Shown here piece after piece: positions 39,257-50,210 of a stretch of DNA of 64,000 nucleotides. Numbering within the stretch: position 1 is the stretch's first letter; each line of letters begins with the position of its first letter. Source of the stretch: Glaciecola sp. (GTDB lineage: Bacteria > Pseudomonadota > Gammaproteobacteria > Enterobacterales > Alteromonadaceae); assembly GCA_029246415.1 (NCBI GenBank), contig JAQWNF010000011.1:84984-148983 (forward strand). Reading direction: 5' to 3'. The notes beneath the pieces were generated by a model. The model searched no databases, was not told where the DNA came from, and saw only the letters and a program-made list of their open reading frames with translations. The translations under genes were made by a program, and so were the position numbers.

Positions 39257-40426
39257 CTATTCGCCATCGAGGCCTTTGATAGGCTTAACCACGCTCCAAT
39301 GCTTACAAGCTGGACACAACCAATACACTTGGCGACCAGAGAAGCCACATTTGATGCAGCGGTATTTGGGACGTGATTGGATTTGCTTTTCAACTAAGTC
39401 AGCTAATAACGCTAAGCTATTTTGAATTTGTTCATCGTCTTGTTGTTCAACAAAAAATCCAAGTAAGGTTTTAAACCCTCGCATGGTCGGTTTTTGTTTC
39501 AACTGTTCAAGTAATATTTGGGTCGCTTCTTTATCTTCACCACGTTTGGCAGATAATTTCACTTTAGCCAAATAAGACGTAGCACAGACCTGCCAATATG
39601 GCGCTAAGCTGCTTTCTAATAAATCATCATCGTCTAGGGCTACAGAACATTGCTCTAACAAAGGAACAGCTTCAGAGAACCAAGTAATGTCACGATTAGG
39701 TACTTGGTTAAGTGCGTCAGCAGCTTTTTGGTATTCTTGTGATTCGATATAAATGCGCCCTAGCATTAACCAAGGACGAACGGCATGTTCATCGATATCA
39801 ATCGATTTGTGTAAAAATGGAATGGCATTCGAATAATCTGACAACTTAACAAACTGCTGAGCTTTTTCACAATAAAAATGTGATAACTGATGCGCCACTT
39901 CAGGTTGCTGCTCATCAACACTAAGCATACGTTGCGATAAGTCGATGGCTTTATCCCATTCTTTGGTGGTTTGGTAAATCTCAAATAAATATTGCTGTGC
40001 TGCGGGACGGTGCTTATCGCTATCAAGTAGTTTCAAATAGGAATTTTCAGCACGCTCTAAAAAACCGGCTAACATGTAATCGCGCCCTAATTCACTTAAC
40101 GCGTTTTCACGTGGAGTGCCCTGGAGTTCGTCACGACTAACTAGATTTTGATGGATACGAATAGCTCGGTCTAACTCTCCGCGATGACGGAAAAAGTTCC
40201 CCATTGCAATGTGAGTTTCTACTGTATCGTTATTGAGAGAAATCATTTTTATCAGAGTATCAACCGCTTTGTCGGGTTGGTCTGATAACAGGAAATTTAG
40301 GCCTTTGTAATAGTGTTTAGACAGGATGCTTGATTGTTTACGCTGGGCATTGCGAACGCTGTTTCGCCCCATCATCCAGCCATAACCTGCCGCAACAGGG
40401 AGCAGTAAAAACAACAGTTCAAGCAT
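39257..40426 (-). CDS. lapB: Lipopolysaccharide assembly protein B (LapB/YciM)
   Basis: A 389-residue TPR protein anchored by an N-terminal membrane segment (residues 1-17). About seven TPR repeats follow, then a C-terminal rubredoxin-type zinc/iron knuckle with CIKCG and CPAC. LapB recruits LpxC to FtsH and so sets the LPS to phospholipid balance. It is six bases after lapA and upstream of pyrF, the order seen in E. coli. Confidence 0.95.
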   Translation of the reverse strand: MLELLFLLLPVAAGYGWMMGRNSVRNAQRKQSSILSKHYYKGLNFLLSDQPDKAVDTLIKMISLNNDTVETHIAMGNFFRHRGELDRAIRIHQNLVSRDELQGTPRENALSELGRDYMLAGFLERAENSYLKLLDSDKHRPAAQQYLFEIYQTTKEWDKAIDLSQRMLSVDEQQPEVAHQLSHFYCEKAQQFVKLSDYSNAIPFLHKSIDIDEHAVRPWLMLGRIYIESQEYQKAADALNQVPNRDITWFSEAVPLLEQCSVALDDDDLLESSLAPYWQVCATSYLAKVKLSAKRGEDKEATQILLEQLKQKPTMRGFKTLLGFFVEQQDDEQIQNSLALLADLVEKQIQSRPKYRCIKCGFSGRQVYWLCPACKHWSVVKPIKGLDGE

Positions 40427-40432
40427 AGTTGA

Positions 40433-40690
40433 TTAGTCTTCTTTTGATAAACGCTTTACTTGGTTTTTGAGGCTTTTCACTTGCCAAGATAACTTTAACC
40501 AACTACCGAACATTGTCAACATCCCGATGACAATACCTAAAGATAATATAATTGCCATTAACGTTGATTCACGTAACTCAGATTGAGCAATCAAATAATT
40601 AATGGTGACCAGCTCTTGATTTCGAGAGCCGATGATAATCGCGATAACAAGTACGATGATGAGTACTAAAAAAGTAAATAATCCCTTCAC
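40433..40690 (-). CDS. lapA: Lipopolysaccharide assembly protein A (LapA/YciS)
   Basis: An 85-residue inner-membrane protein with two hydrophobic segments and a basic, coiled C-terminal tail. It has the LapA layout and the conserved GSRN-type turn after the first helix. The start is GTG with an AAGGGAC site. It is co-transcribed with lapB and follows ihfB by 25 bases. Confidence 0.9.
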   Translation of the reverse strand: MKGLFTFLVLIIVLVIAIIIGSRNQELVTINYLIAQSELRESTLMAIILSLGIVIGMLTMFGSWLKLSWQVKSLKNQVKRLSKED

Positions 40691-40715
40691 AATTTGTCCC
40701 TTTTGTTGCGCTGAA

Positions 40716-40997
40716 TTAAGAAAAATCTACGCGATCACGTAATTCTTTACCTGGTTTAAAGTGCGGTACATACTTGCCCGTCAACTCTACCAATTCACCC
40801 GTCTTTGGATTACGACCGGTGCGAGGAGCTCGATAATGTAACGAGAAGCTACCAAAACCTCGAATTTCAATACGTTCACCGCGTTGTAATGTTTGCGCCA
40901 TGAACTCTAATAATTCTTTTACTGCAACTTCAATATCACGAGTTTGAACTTCGTCATATGTAGACATAAGCTTTTCGATCAATTCTGATTTAGTCAT
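40716..40997 (-). CDS. ihfB: Integration host factor subunit beta
   Basis: A 93-residue HU/IHF-family DNA-bending protein. The [22 protein letters not shown] segment carries the Pro that intercalates DNA and the beta-arm. The RNP pattern and neighbours (rpsA upstream, lapA downstream) identify the beta subunit. A terminator hairpin lies in the gap to rpsA. Confidence 0.96.
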   Translation of the reverse strand: MTKSELIEKLMSTYDEVQTRDIEVAVKELLEFMAQTLQRGERIEIRGFGSFSLHYRAPRTGRNPKTGELVELTGKYVPHFKPGKELRDRVDFS

Positions 40998-41047
40998 TAT
41001 TGGAGCCTTATTTAGCTAAATAATTGTTGGGTCTTATAAGAGTTACA

Positions 41048-41088
41048 GAAAAAAAGGTGTAACGCAAGTTAAGTTGCTGTTACACCTT
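41048..41088 (-). terminator. Intrinsic terminator of rpsA
   Basis: AAGGTGTAAC and GTTACACCTT form a perfect 10-base-pair stem (41054-41063 with 41079-41088), with an inner GCAA/TTGC pairing. On the minus strand a run of seven T follows. It separates rpsA from ihfB. Confidence 0.85.
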
Positions 41089-41108
41089 CATATTTTCAGA
41101 CTAAAAGA

Positions 41109-42782
41109 TTACTCGCCTTTGGCTGCTTTGAAAGCTTCTGCCATTGCGTTAGTTGAACCTTGGTCTTCGTTAGTTTGATTCACTTTATCAAGTGCTTCTT
41201 TCTCTTCTGCATGGTCTTTCGCTTTAACAGATAGAGTTACAACGCGATTCTTACGGTCAACGCCAGTGTATTTAGCTTCAATGCTATCACCAACAGTAAC
41301 GACTTCAGATGCGTCTTCAACACGGTCACGAGATAAATCGCTAACACGGATATAACCTTCAACTTCATCAGCTAAGTGTACAGTAACACCTTTAGCATCA
41401 GCAGCTGTGATAGTACCAGTAACAATTGTACCTTTAGTGAAATCAGCTAAATACTGATTGAACGGGTCTTCTTCAATTTGCTTAACGCCAAGAGAGATAC
41501 GCTCACGCTCAGGATCAACTTGTAATACTACTGCAGAGATTTCGTCACCTTTCTTAAAGTCACGAACCGCTTCTTCGCCAGTCTTATTCCAAGCAATGTC
41601 AGATAAGTGAACTAGACCATCAATGCCGCCGTCAAGACCGATGAAGATACCAAAGTCAGTGATTGACTTGATCTTACCAGATACTTTATCGCCTTTATTG
41701 TATGACTTAGCAAACTCTTCCCATGGGTTAGGGATACATTGCTTAAGACCTAGAGAGATACGACGACGCTCTTCGTCAATTTCAAGAACCATCACTTCAA
41801 CAACGTCACCTAAGTTAACAACTTTAGATGGGTGGATGTTTTTGTTAGTCCAATCCATTTCAGAAACGTGTACAAGACCTTCTACACCGTCTTCAATTTC
41901 TACGAAACAACCATAGTCAGTAAGGTTAGTTACTGCACCAGATAAACGGCTGTTTTCTGGGAAACGTGCAGCAATTTCTTGCCATGGATCGTTACCCATT
42001 TGCTTCATACCTAATGAAACACGAGACTTATCTTTGTCAAACTTAAGGACTTTAACATTGATTTCGTCACCAACATTTACGATTTCACTTGGGTGCTTAA
42101 CGCGTTTCCAAGCCATATCAGTAATGTGTAGTAGACCATCAACACCACCTAAGTCAACGAACGCACCGTAGTCAGTAAGGTTCTTAACGATACCTTTAAC
42201 TTCGTGGCCTTCTTCTAAGTTAGCAAGTAATTCGTCACGTTCAGCACTGCTTTCCGCTTCGATAACTGCACGACGTGAAACAACAACGTTGTTACGCTTA
42301 GCATCTAACTTGATAACTTTAAATTCAATTTCTTTACCTTCAAGATGCGTTGTGTCACGTACTGGACGTACATCAACTAATGAACCAGGTAAGAACGCGC
42401 GTACAGTGTTAACTTCAACTGTAAATCCGCCTTTAACCTTGCCATTAATAACACCTTTAATGGTTTCTTTTTCTTCGTAAGCTTTTTCAAGTTCAACCCA
42501 CGCTTCGTGGCGTTTAGCTTTCTCACGAGAAAGGATCGTTTCACCGAATCCATCTTCTACAGCATCTAATGCAACATCAACAACATCACCTACGGCAACT
42601 TCAAGCTGGCCTTCGGCATTTTTAAATTGTTCTGCTGGTATAGCACTCTCTGATTTTAGACCTGCGTCAACTAGTACGATATCTTTTTCGATAGATACGA
42701 TAGTACCGCGAACGATAGCACCAGGACGTGTTTCTAACTGTAGTAAGCTTTCTTCAAATAGTAGAGCAAAATTTTCTGACAT
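41109..42782 (-). CDS. rpsA: 30S ribosomal protein S1
   Basis: A 557-residue protein with six S1 RNA-binding domains, as in E. coli, followed by a Lys/Glu-rich tail. It brings mRNA to the 30S subunit. The start has no canonical Shine-Dalgarno sequence; only GAAGAC some 12 bases upstream is purine-rich. This is a known feature of gammaproteobacterial rpsA, whose leader is autoregulated by S1. It lies between cmk and ihfB, the usual order. Confidence 0.97.
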   Translation of the reverse strand: MSENFALLFEESLLQLETRPGAIVRGTIVSIEKDIVLVDAGLKSESAIPAEQFKNAEGQLEVAVGDVVDVALDAVEDGFGETILSREKAKRHEAWVELEKAYEEKETIKGVINGKVKGGFTVEVNTVRAFLPGSLVDVRPVRDTTHLEGKEIEFKVIKLDAKRNNVVVSRRAVIEAESSAERDELLANLEEGHEVKGIVKNLTDYGAFVDLGGVDGLLHITDMAWKRVKHPSEIVNVGDEINVKVLKFDKDKSRVSLGMKQMGNDPWQEIAARFPENSRLSGAVTNLTDYGCFVEIEDGVEGLVHVSEMDWTNKNIHPSKVVNLGDVVEVMVLEIDEERRRISLGLKQCIPNPWEEFAKSYNKGDKVSGKIKSITDFGIFIGLDGGIDGLVHLSDIAWNKTGEEAVRDFKKGDEISAVVLQVDPERERISLGVKQIEEDPFNQYLADFTKGTIVTGTITAADAKGVTVHLADEVEGYIRVSDLSRDRVEDASEVVTVGDSIEAKYTGVDRKNRVVTLSVKAKDHAEEKEALDKVNQTNEDQGSTNAMAEAFKAAKGE

Positions 42783-42879
42783 ATTAATTATCTAAGTCTT
42801 CTAAGTAATATCCACATTCCATCCAAGTTATGCGGGGTTATTGTTCAAAGTTCGTTAATCCTTTAACAAACGTAATAAA

Positions 42880-43572
42880 CTAATGTGGAAGTATTTCCGC
42901 ATTAGTTAAAATCTGTTGCACCTTTGCAAACACTTCGTCAGCATTTAATACTGTTGAATCAAGCACATAAGCATCAGTTGCAGGCACTAATGGAGCTACT
43001 GCTCGATTGGTATCCCGCTCGTCTCTTGCTTGAATATCGTTCAAAAGGCGCGCAATGTTAACATCATGGCCCTTCTCTTTCAACTGTAGATAGCGTCTTT
43101 CGGCACGTGCCTCGGCAGATGCAGTTAAGAAAATCTTAACTGGGGCGTTAGGAAATACCACCGTCCCCATATCTCGACCATCAGCAACTAAGCCTGGTAA
43201 TTGTGAAAATGCGCGTTGACGACGCAACAATGCTTCTCTAACTCGAGTTAAAGAGGCGACTTGCGATGCTAGCGCGCCGACTACTTCAGTTCGAATAACA
43301 TCCGTTACATCTTCACCTTCAAGTATAATACGTGTGTGATTTTCTGTAGTAATAAAATTCACATCTAAACTTGATGCTAATGGTACGACTGATTCTTCAT
43401 CTTGTATTTCTATGCCGTGATGTTGGCAAGCTACAGCGAGAACGCGATAAATGGCACCACTGTCTAAGAAGTGCCATTGTAAATAATTAGCAATATGTGC
43501 GCTAAGTGTACCTTTACCCGCCCCACTTGGGCCATCCACGGTAACAATTGGTATAGTATGATTCAAATCCAT
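42880..43572 (-). CDS. cmk: Cytidylate kinase
   Basis: A 230-residue kinase that phosphorylates CMP and dCMP. The P-loop is [10 protein letters not shown] near the N terminus; [11 protein letters not shown] and the [10 protein letters not shown] lid segment follow. It precedes rpsA by 97 bases and follows aroA on the same strand. A TATAAT-like -10 lies upstream on this strand at 43602-43607. Confidence 0.96.
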   Translation of the reverse strand: MDLNHTIPIVTVDGPSGAGKGTLSAHIANYLQWHFLDSGAIYRVLAVACQHHGIEIQDEESVVPLASSLDVNFITTENHTRIILEGEDVTDVIRTEVVGALASQVASLTRVREALLRRQRAFSQLPGLVADGRDMGTVVFPNAPVKIFLTASAEARAERRYLQLKEKGHDVNIARLLNDIQARDERDTNRAVAPLVPATDAYVLDSTVLNADEVFAKVQQILTNAEILPH

Positions 43573-43601
43573 TACATCCTTAGCTCAAATTTAAGGCGCG
43601 T

Positions 43602-43635
43602 ATTATACTCCCTTGTATGCTAAACATAAAGGGAG
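43602..43635 (-). promoter_or_regulatory. cmk promoter region with palindrome
   Basis: On the minus strand TATAAT lies at 43607-43602 and TTTATG near 43630-43625 is a weak -35. Between and overlapping them, CTCCCTT and AAGGGAG (43608-43614 and 43629-43635) form an inverted repeat with a 14-base centre. It could be an operator or the remnant of an aroA terminator. Confidence 0.35.
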
Positions 43636-43697
43636 AATGTATTCATATTTGTGATAATTATATTACAGTTTTGTTAATACACACATTATCTAGCTAA

Positions 43698-44978
43698 TTA
43701 CTGACAGATGCTCGCAAGACGAACAAAATAATCAGGGAAGGTTTTAGCGGTACATTTTGGATCATTAATAGTGACTGGGGTATCAGACAGTGCAACTAAT
43801 GAAAAACACATCGCGACTCGGTGATCATCATAGGTATCAATCTGCGCATGTTGTAATGACTCAGGTGGTGTCACTTCAATAAAGTCATGGCCTTCGACAA
43901 CAGTAGCGCCTACTTTACGTAACTCTGTTGCCATCGCAAACAAACGATCCGTTTCTTTCACCCGCCAATTATAGATATTGCGGATAGCTGTTGTGCCCTT
44001 AGCAAACAACGCAGTCGTCGCGATCGTCATTGCAGCATCGGGAATATGATTCATATCCATATCAACAGCTGTCAATGGTGCCCCTGTGACGGTAATGCTG
44101 TTAGGTGCATAACTCACCTTTGCACCCATCGCTTCTAATACTTCAGCAAAGCGTATATCACCCTGTACAGATGCACTACCGACACCCGTTACTGTTACCG
44201 TACCACCTTTAATCGCTCCAGCGGCTAAAAAGTAAGACGCAGAAGACGCATCGCCTTCTACCATGTAGGTTTCAGGGGCTTTATAAGATTGATTGCCTTT
44301 TACATGAAAGACCTGATATTGGTTATGCGTAACGCTTACGCCGAATTTCTTCATTATGTCGAGCGTGATATCGATGTATGGAATGGACACCAATTCGCCT
44401 TTGATATGGATCTCAGAGTCACTGGTAAACAAAGGTGCAGCCATTAAAATTGCAGTTAAAAACTGCGATGACACACTGCCGTCAACTTCGATATGGCCTC
44501 CGGTTAAACGCTGTCCGCGAATATCTAAAGCTGGATAACCGACTTCATCCAAATAACGAATATCGGCATTAACGTCAGCTAGAGCTGCAACCAAATCACC
44601 AATAGGACGCTCTTTCATGCGTGGCTCACCAGTCAAAATTGTATTGATTGGAGATGTTGCTAACACACCACATAATGGACGCATCGCGGTACCGGCATTA
44701 CCTAAAAACAACTGTTCTGTTGGTTGTGTGGTAAACACGTCCCCTAACCCTTCAACGACACATACAGTGTTGTTTTCGGATAATTCATAATTCACACCCA
44801 ATGCCGTTAGTGCATTGAGCATGTGGCGAATGTCATCACTATCAAGTAGATTCGTAACGCGAGTCGTACCTTTGGCAAGTGCTGCTAGTAATAGCGCACG
44901 GTTAGAAAGTGACTTAGAGCCTGGTACATTGACTGTACCTGAAACTTGGCCAATCGGGTCAAGTGTAAGTTGTTCCAT
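43698..44978 (-). CDS. aroA: 3-phosphoshikimate 1-carboxyvinyltransferase (EPSP synthase)
   Basis: A 426-residue shikimate-pathway enzyme joining PEP and shikimate 3-phosphate. [27 protein letters not shown] and GEPRMKERP are the signature segments. The Gly96-type loop is of the class I form. It follows serC by 5 bases, as in the serC-aroA operon of enterobacteria. Confidence 0.97.
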   Translation of the reverse strand: MEQLTLDPIGQVSGTVNVPGSKSLSNRALLLAALAKGTTRVTNLLDSDDIRHMLNALTALGVNYELSENNTVCVVEGLGDVFTTQPTEQLFLGNAGTAMRPLCGVLATSPINTILTGEPRMKERPIGDLVAALADVNADIRYLDEVGYPALDIRGQRLTGGHIEVDGSVSSQFLTAILMAAPLFTSDSEIHIKGELVSIPYIDITLDIMKKFGVSVTHNQYQVFHVKGNQSYKAPETYMVEGDASSASYFLAAGAIKGGTVTVTGVGSASVQGDIRFAEVLEAMGAKVSYAPNSITVTGAPLTAVDMDMNHIPDAAMTIATTALFAKGTTAIRNIYNWRVKETDRLFAMATELRKVGATVVEGHDFIEVTPPESLQHAQIDTYDDHRVAMCFSLVALSDTPVTINDPKCTAKTFPDYFVRLASICQ

Positions 44979-44983
44979 CTTGC

Positions 44984-46081
44984 TTATCCTTTGGTGCGTG
45001 CAAATTCTTGCATAAATTCGGTGAGTGCTTTAACGCCGTCAATCGGCATTGCATTATAAATACTGGCACGCATACCACCGACTGAACGGTGACCTTTTAA
45101 CGCTGCTAAGCCATTTTGTTCTGCAAGTGCTAAAAACTCTTTATCTAAAGCTGGATCAGCTAAGGTAAATGGCACATTCATAATCGAACGATGTGCTATG
45201 GCAACGTTATTATGATAAAAATCATTACCATCAATCGCTTGATACAACAATGCAGCTTTTGCTTCATTACGTTGTGATATAGCCTCTAAACCACCTTGCG
45301 CTTTAAGCCATTTGAATACCAAACCCGATAGGTACCATGAATATGTTGGCGGCGTGTTATACATGCTGTCGTTATTGGCTGCGAGCGTATAATTTAGAAA
45401 GCTAGGGGTAACTGACTGCGCTTGATTTAACAGATCATCACGTACAATTACTACTGCTAGGCCTGATGGACCAATGTTCTTTTGTGCACTAGCATAAATT
45501 ACACCGTAATCACTGACGTTTAATGGGCCGGATAATATGGTTGAGGACATATCTGCCACCACAGGAATATTATCTAGTTTAGGCGGTTCAAATATCGCTA
45601 TGCCATCAACGGTTTCATTGGGACAGTAATGTAAATAAGCAGCTTGTTGGCGTTGTTCATCAGTTAATGTCCACTGAGATTGTTCTGGAACATAACGCTC
45701 CCCTGCAGCATTGACGGCATCTTGTGTGACCACATGAGTACGAGTGTACTTGGCTGCTTCGTCAACGGCTCCTTTAGACCAAGAGCCAGACTGTAAATGT
45801 AATGACAAATCCGTAGGCTGAGCAATGTTTAATGGGACGCTGGCGAATTGACCTCGACCACCACCTTGCAAAAACAATACTTTGTAATTATTAGGTATGG
45901 CTAACAAATCACGTAGATCTTGTTCAGCTTGCGCTGCCACTTCGATAAACGGTTTACTACGGTGACTAATTTCCATCACTGAAGAACCTAGATTTTGCCA
46001 ATTAAGAAATTCTGCTTGTGCTTGTTGCATCACATCAGCGGGTAACATCGCCGGGCCGGCACTAAAGTTAAAATGTTGCAC
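44984..46081 (-). CDS. serC: Phosphoserine aminotransferase
   Basis: A 365-residue PLP enzyme in serine and pyridoxal biosynthesis. [11 protein letters not shown] at the start, [13 protein letters not shown], and [12 protein letters not shown] with the PLP-binding Lys support the call. The start is GTG. It lies between gyrA (about 100 bases upstream, separated by a terminator) and aroA. Confidence 0.96.
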   Translation of the reverse strand: MQHFNFSAGPAMLPADVMQQAQAEFLNWQNLGSSVMEISHRSKPFIEVAAQAEQDLRDLLAIPNNYKVLFLQGGGRGQFASVPLNIAQPTDLSLHLQSGSWSKGAVDEAAKYTRTHVVTQDAVNAAGERYVPEQSQWTLTDEQRQQAAYLHYCPNETVDGIAIFEPPKLDNIPVVADMSSTILSGPLNVSDYGVIYASAQKNIGPSGLAVVIVRDDLLNQAQSVTPSFLNYTLAANNDSMYNTPPTYSWYLSGLVFKWLKAQGGLEAISQRNEAKAALLYQAIDGNDFYHNNVAIAHRSIMNVPFTLADPALDKEFLALAEQNGLAALKGHRSVGGMRASIYNAMPIDGVKALTEFMQEFARTKG

Positions 46082-46109
46082 GATTTTTCCTACATTAGAA
46101 TAGATAAAT

Positions 46110-46151
46110 TAAAAATAAAAAAGCGATGCAGGCCAATACCTTACATCGCTT
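46110..46151 (-). terminator. Intrinsic terminator of gyrA
   Basis: AAGCGATG (46121-46128) pairs with CATCGCTT (46144-46151), followed on the minus strand by TTTTTTATTTTTAATT. It lies between gyrA and serC. Confidence 0.85.
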
Positions 46152-46181
46152 CAAAACCTAACTTAAATTATGGCTACCTGA

Positions 46182-48833
46182 CTATTTGTCGGCATCACTA
46201 TCTTCGTTAGATCCAGCGTCACTTTCAGGTGTAGTTGGCGCATCAGCATTTGCTGTTACCGTTTCCTCACCTGCTTCAGCGTTTTCATCATCAAGAACGG
46301 TTTGTTCTTCGATTTCATCAATACGCTGCAAACCTACAACACGTTCATCATCCGCGGTACGGATCAACGTAACACCTTGAGTATTACGACCGACTGTTGA
46401 TACTTCAGCCGCGCGTGTGCGAACTAATGTACCTTGGTCACTGATCAACATGATTTCGTCTTCTTCGTTCACCTGAACTGCACCAACCACTTTACCATTT
46501 CGCTCTGATACTTTGATTGACACTACGCCTTTGGTGGCACGTGATTTAGCAGGATATTCTGCAATACCAGTACGTTTACCATAGCCGTTTTCAGTAGCAG
46601 TTAAGACTGCCCCCTCTCCACGCGGAACGATTAACGATACAACACGTTGCTCTTCTTCTAAGCGAATACCACGCACACCTGTTGCAGTTCGACCCATAGG
46701 GCGTACTTGTTCTTCATGGAAACGCACAACTTTACCGGCGTCAGAGAACAACATGATTTCGCTATCACCGTCAGTTAAATCAACACCGATAAGTTCATTA
46801 CCGTCATTTAAGTTAACAGCAATGATACCGTTGGCACGTGGACGTGAATACTGAGTTAACTCAGTTTTCTTAACCGTACCGTTAGTGGTAGCCATAAAGA
46901 CATATTTACCTTCCACAAATTCTTGAATAGGTAATATCGCAGTAATACGTTCACCGTCTTCAAGCGGTAAGATATTGAGAATTGGACGACCACGAGCATT
47001 ACGACTCGCTAATGGCAACTGGTACACTTTCAACCAATACAAACGACCACGCGTAGAGAAACACAAGATATGATCATGAGTATTTGCGACTAATAGCTTT
47101 TCAATAAAGTCTTCGTTTTTCATCTTCGTCGCTGACTTACCTTTACCGCCTCGGCGTTGGGCTTCATAGTCAGAAAGCTTTTGATATTTCACATAACCTT
47201 CACGCGATAATGTCACAACGACATCTTCACGTTCAATTAAGTCTTCGATATCGATATCGTGCGATGCTGCAGTGATTTCAGTGCGACGTTCATCACCAAA
47301 TTCATCACGAACGGCTTCAAGCTCTTCGCGGATCACTTCCATCAAACGTTCTGAGCTACCTAGTATTCTTAATAACTCAGCAATGACATCAAGCAAGTCT
47401 TTGTATTCAGCAAGAATTTTATCATGCTCAAGACCTGTTAATTTGTGTAAACGCAAATCAAGAATTGCTTGGGCTTGTTGCTCGGTTAAATAATATAGAC
47501 CATCACGAATACCGTACTCAGGCTCTAACCAGTCAGGACGCGCTGCATCATCACCTGCGCGTTCAAGCATTTGTGATACATCGCCTAATGCCCAACCAGA
47601 GGCGATTAACTTCAATTTAGCTTCAGCAGGACTGTTAGATGCTTTGATTAGCTCGATAACAGGATCAATATTGGCTAATGCTATGGCTAAACCTTCTAAT
47701 AGATGCGCTCTGTCACGGGCTTTTTTCAATTCATAAACGGTGCGACGAGTAACGACTTCACGACGATGCAAAATGAAGCATTCAAGCGTGTCTTTTAGGT
47801 TAAATACTTTAGGTTGGTTATTATCCAACGCCACCATATTGATACCAAACACCGTTTGTAATTGTGTTTGGGTATATAAATGGTTAAGTAAAACTTCTGC
47901 AGATTCGTTGCGTTTTACTTCAACAACAATTCGCATACCGTCTTTATCCGACTCGTCACGTAGTGCTGAAATACCTTCTATACGCTTTTCTTTGACCAGT
48001 TCGGCGATTTTTTCAATTAATTTGGCTTTGTTAACCTGATAAGGGATCTCGTTAACAATAATCGTTTCTTTACCATTATCTTCGGTTTCGATAATCGCAC
48101 GGGCACGCATGTAGATTTTGCCACGTCCAGTTCGATACGCTTCTTCGATACCTTTACGACCACTAATCATAGCTGCAGTTGGGAAATCAGGACCTGGAAT
48201 ATGTTCGATTAATTCTTCAATCGTACACTCTGGGTTTTCTATGAGTGCGATACAACCATTAATGACTTCGGTTAAGTTGTGTGGCGGGATATTGGTCGCC
48301 ATACCTACCGCGATACCTGAAGAGCCATTCACTAATAAGTTAGGTACACGCGTTGGCATGACTTCTGGGATATGTTCAGTGCCGTCGTAGTTAGGAACAA
48401 AATTAACGGTTTCTTTATCTAAATCAGCGAGTAGTTCGTGCGCGATCTTAGACATACGCACTTCGGTGTAACGCATTGCCGCAGCAGAGTCACCATCAAC
48501 AGAACCAAAGTTACCTTGACCATCAACCAGCATATAACGCAATGAAAATGGCTGTGCCATACGTACAATCGTGTCGTATACCGCAGTATCACCGTGTGGG
48601 TGATATTTACCGATTACGTCACCTACTACACGAGCAGATTTTTTGTATGGTTTGTTAAAATCATTTTTCAATTCATTCATAGCAAACAATACACGGCGGT
48701 GAACAGGTTTTAAACCATCACGGACATCCGGTAATGCTCGACCCACGATAACGCTCATGGCGTAATCTAGGTATGAATTTTTAAGTTCTTCTTCGATATT
48801 AATCGGTAAAATTTCTTTGGCGCGATCAGTCAT
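46182..48833 (-). CDS. gyrA: DNA gyrase subunit A
   Basis: An 883-residue type II topoisomerase subunit. The breakage-reunion domain contains the catalytic Tyr in [10 protein letters not shown], and numbering matches E. coli exactly through the quinolone-resistance region. Position 83 is Thr and 87 is Asp. The C-terminal beta-pinwheel begins with the GyrA box QRRGGKG. A long acidic Glu/Asp/Ala/Thr tail ends the protein. It is divergent from ubiG and followed by serC. Confidence 0.97.
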   Translation of the reverse strand: MTDRAKEILPINIEEELKNSYLDYAMSVIVGRALPDVRDGLKPVHRRVLFAMNELKNDFNKPYKKSARVVGDVIGKYHPHGDTAVYDTIVRMAQPFSLRYMLVDGQGNFGSVDGDSAAAMRYTEVRMSKIAHELLADLDKETVNFVPNYDGTEHIPEVMPTRVPNLLVNGSSGIAVGMATNIPPHNLTEVINGCIALIENPECTIEELIEHIPGPDFPTAAMISGRKGIEEAYRTGRGKIYMRARAIIETEDNGKETIIVNEIPYQVNKAKLIEKIAELVKEKRIEGISALRDESDKDGMRIVVEVKRNESAEVLLNHLYTQTQLQTVFGINMVALDNNQPKVFNLKDTLECFILHRREVVTRRTVYELKKARDRAHLLEGLAIALANIDPVIELIKASNSPAEAKLKLIASGWALGDVSQMLERAGDDAARPDWLEPEYGIRDGLYYLTEQQAQAILDLRLHKLTGLEHDKILAEYKDLLDVIAELLRILGSSERLMEVIREELEAVRDEFGDERRTEITAASHDIDIEDLIEREDVVVTLSREGYVKYQKLSDYEAQRRGGKGKSATKMKNEDFIEKLLVANTHDHILCFSTRGRLYWLKVYQLPLASRNARGRPILNILPLEDGERITAILPIQEFVEGKYVFMATTNGTVKKTELTQYSRPRANGIIAVNLNDGNELIGVDLTDGDSEIMLFSDAGKVVRFHEEQVRPMGRTATGVRGIRLEEEQRVVSLIVPRGEGAVLTATENGYGKRTGIAEYPAKSRATKGVVSIKVSERNGKVVGAVQVNEEDEIMLISDQGTLVRTRAAEVSTVGRNTQGVTLIRTADDERVVGLQRIDEIEEQTVLDDENAEAGEETVTANADAPTTPESDAGSNEDSDADK

Positions 48834-49090
48834 AAACTGCCGATTCCCCTATTTTGGTTATTAAGGATTGTTCTCATCACATAGTGCTAACGGAAAATCT
48901 CTTTTTTATTATGGGTAACTTTATTAAAAATACTCTCGCGATTGTAACATTAAGATAAGATAATATGTAGTAAATGTGTGTTTAGATGCGTTATGCGTTG
49001 AAAATTTAAGCAATTGGCTAAAATCGATAGTTTCAAGATATAATGTTAAACTTAGTTTTGTAGTAATCGCAGTTTAAATAGGTATTGTCA

Positions 49091-49834
49091 ATGAATGTTG
49101 ATCAGCTAGAAATAGATAAATTTAGTGCCATCGCGAGCCGCTGGTGGGATGTAAATGGAGAATTCAAACCTCTACATCAAATTAACCCCTTACGTGTTGA
49201 TTATATTATTGCTGGCATATTGGGCCTATCAAGACCTACTGACGGATTTGCAAAAAATGCGTTGGCTGGCTTATCTATACTAGATGTAGGTTGTGGTGGT
49301 GGTATATTGGCAGAGGCCTTAGCCGCGCATGGCGCAACAGTGACTGGAATCGATCTCGCAGAAGAGTCTCTCACCGTCGCTCGCTTACACGGTTTAGAAA
49401 ATGGTATCAAAGTTGATTATCAACTCGTTAGCGCCGAAGATTTTGCTGCTGCTCATCCTCAGCAATTTGATGTTGTGACTTGTCTAGAAATGCTAGAGCA
49501 TGTGCCAGACCCTGCATCTATAGTGTGCGCAGTAGCAAAACTGGCTAAACCCAACGCTGCAGTGTTCTTTTCGACCTTAAACCGTAACCCTAAAGCATAT
49601 TTAATGGCGATTGTCGGTGCAGAATATGTGATGAACCTTGTACCCAAGGGAACCCATGACTTTAGTAAATTTATCAAACCCAGTGAATTGATGCGCATGA
49701 TCGATAAAACAGATTTAAACATTTTAAATACCACAGGTTTACACTTCAATCCATTGACTAATGACTACTATTTATCCAACAAAAATATAGATGTCAATTA
49801 CATTGTACAATGTCGCTTAAAGGACAAAAAATAA
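49091..49834 (+). CDS. ubiG: Ubiquinone biosynthesis O-methyltransferase
   Basis: A 247-residue SAM-dependent methyltransferase carrying out both O-methylations in ubiquinone synthesis. The [11 protein letters not shown] start, [14 protein letters not shown] and the SAM motif ILDVGCGGG are typical. The ATG at 49091 with TAGGTA upstream is preferred to a TTG at 49085. It is divergent from gyrA and upstream of nrdA, as in E. coli. Confidence 0.96.
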   Translation: MNVDQLEIDKFSAIASRWWDVNGEFKPLHQINPLRVDYIIAGILGLSRPTDGFAKNALAGLSILDVGCGGGILAEALAAHGATVTGIDLAEESLTVARLHGLENGIKVDYQLVSAEDFAAAHPQQFDVVTCLEMLEHVPDPASIVCAVAKLAKPNAAVFFSTLNRNPKAYLMAIVGAEYVMNLVPKGTHDFSKFIKPSELMRMIDKTDLNILNTTGLHFNPLTNDYYLSNKNIDVNYIVQCRLKDKK

Positions 49835-49883
49835 CTATCATTATTTAGCTATTTTTAATTGACAAAAAGCTAAGTACTTCTCA

Positions 49884-49907
49884 GGCAACACCATATGTAG
49901 TGTTGCC
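49884..49907 (+). terminator. Hairpin after ubiG
   Basis: GGCAACAC and GTGTTGCC form a perfect 8-base-pair stem around an 8-base loop, 50 bases after ubiG. The tail AATATTCAATT is AT-rich without a clean T run, so it is a possible but weak intrinsic terminator. Confidence 0.45.
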
Positions 49908-50078
49908 AATATTCAATTATTTCTATATATCGTGTTTGAATAACAACATCACAAAATATAATAAAAAATACTGAATAAGTTTTATGCTGTGCCGATATAC
50001 AACAATTCCAGTAAAGCAGCGTATTTATTGGCTTTGCGAAAATCAAGCATTTCCCTTGAACATTTTTTAACCATCAAA

Positions 50079-50094
50079 CCACATCATCTAGTGG
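50079..50094 (+). promoter_or_regulatory. NrdR box 1 upstream of nrdA
   Basis: CCACATCATCTAGTGG is a near-palindrome, embedded in AACCAC...GTGGTT, and fits the NrdR consensus acaCwAtATaTwGtgt in spacing and core. It is repeated 33 bases downstream, about three helical turns, the usual arrangement of NrdR boxes. Confidence 0.65.
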
Positions 50095-50111
50095 TTGCAA
50101 TGCACCTCAAA

Positions 50112-50127
50112 CCACATTATCTTGTGT
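50112..50127 (+). promoter_or_regulatory. NrdR box 2 upstream of nrdA
   Basis: CCACATTATCTTGTGT matches box 1 at 13 of 16 positions and lies 33 bases after it on the same strand. NrdR is the dATP-sensing repressor of ribonucleotide reductase operons; its own gene is not in the window. Confidence 0.65.
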
Positions 50128-50210
50128 CTACATCTTGTCAGCAAGTTGTGAGTTATCAAGGACCGACCAATTTAACTCTTTGCATATAATTATTAAAAAT
50201 GGCATTTATC

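Larger units (their letters stand above)
49908..50210 (+). other. nrdA upstream regulatory region
   Basis: About 300 bases without a credible gene. It contains the NrdR-box pair described separately and a TATAAT at 50185-50190 close to the start codons. An isolated CTATATATCGTG at 49923-49934 resembles a NrdR half pattern but has no partner. A 66-codon reading frame here has no homology and no ribosome-binding site. Confidence 0.6.

Noticed and set aside
49989..50189. 66-codon frame upstream of nrdA
   Set aside because: It contains both NrdR boxes, starts without a ribosome-binding site and shows no recognisable protein features.
50185..50190. TATAAT as the main nrdA -10
   Set aside because: It would start transcription at or just before the start codons, and no matching -35 is seen; kept only as a note, not as a promoter call.
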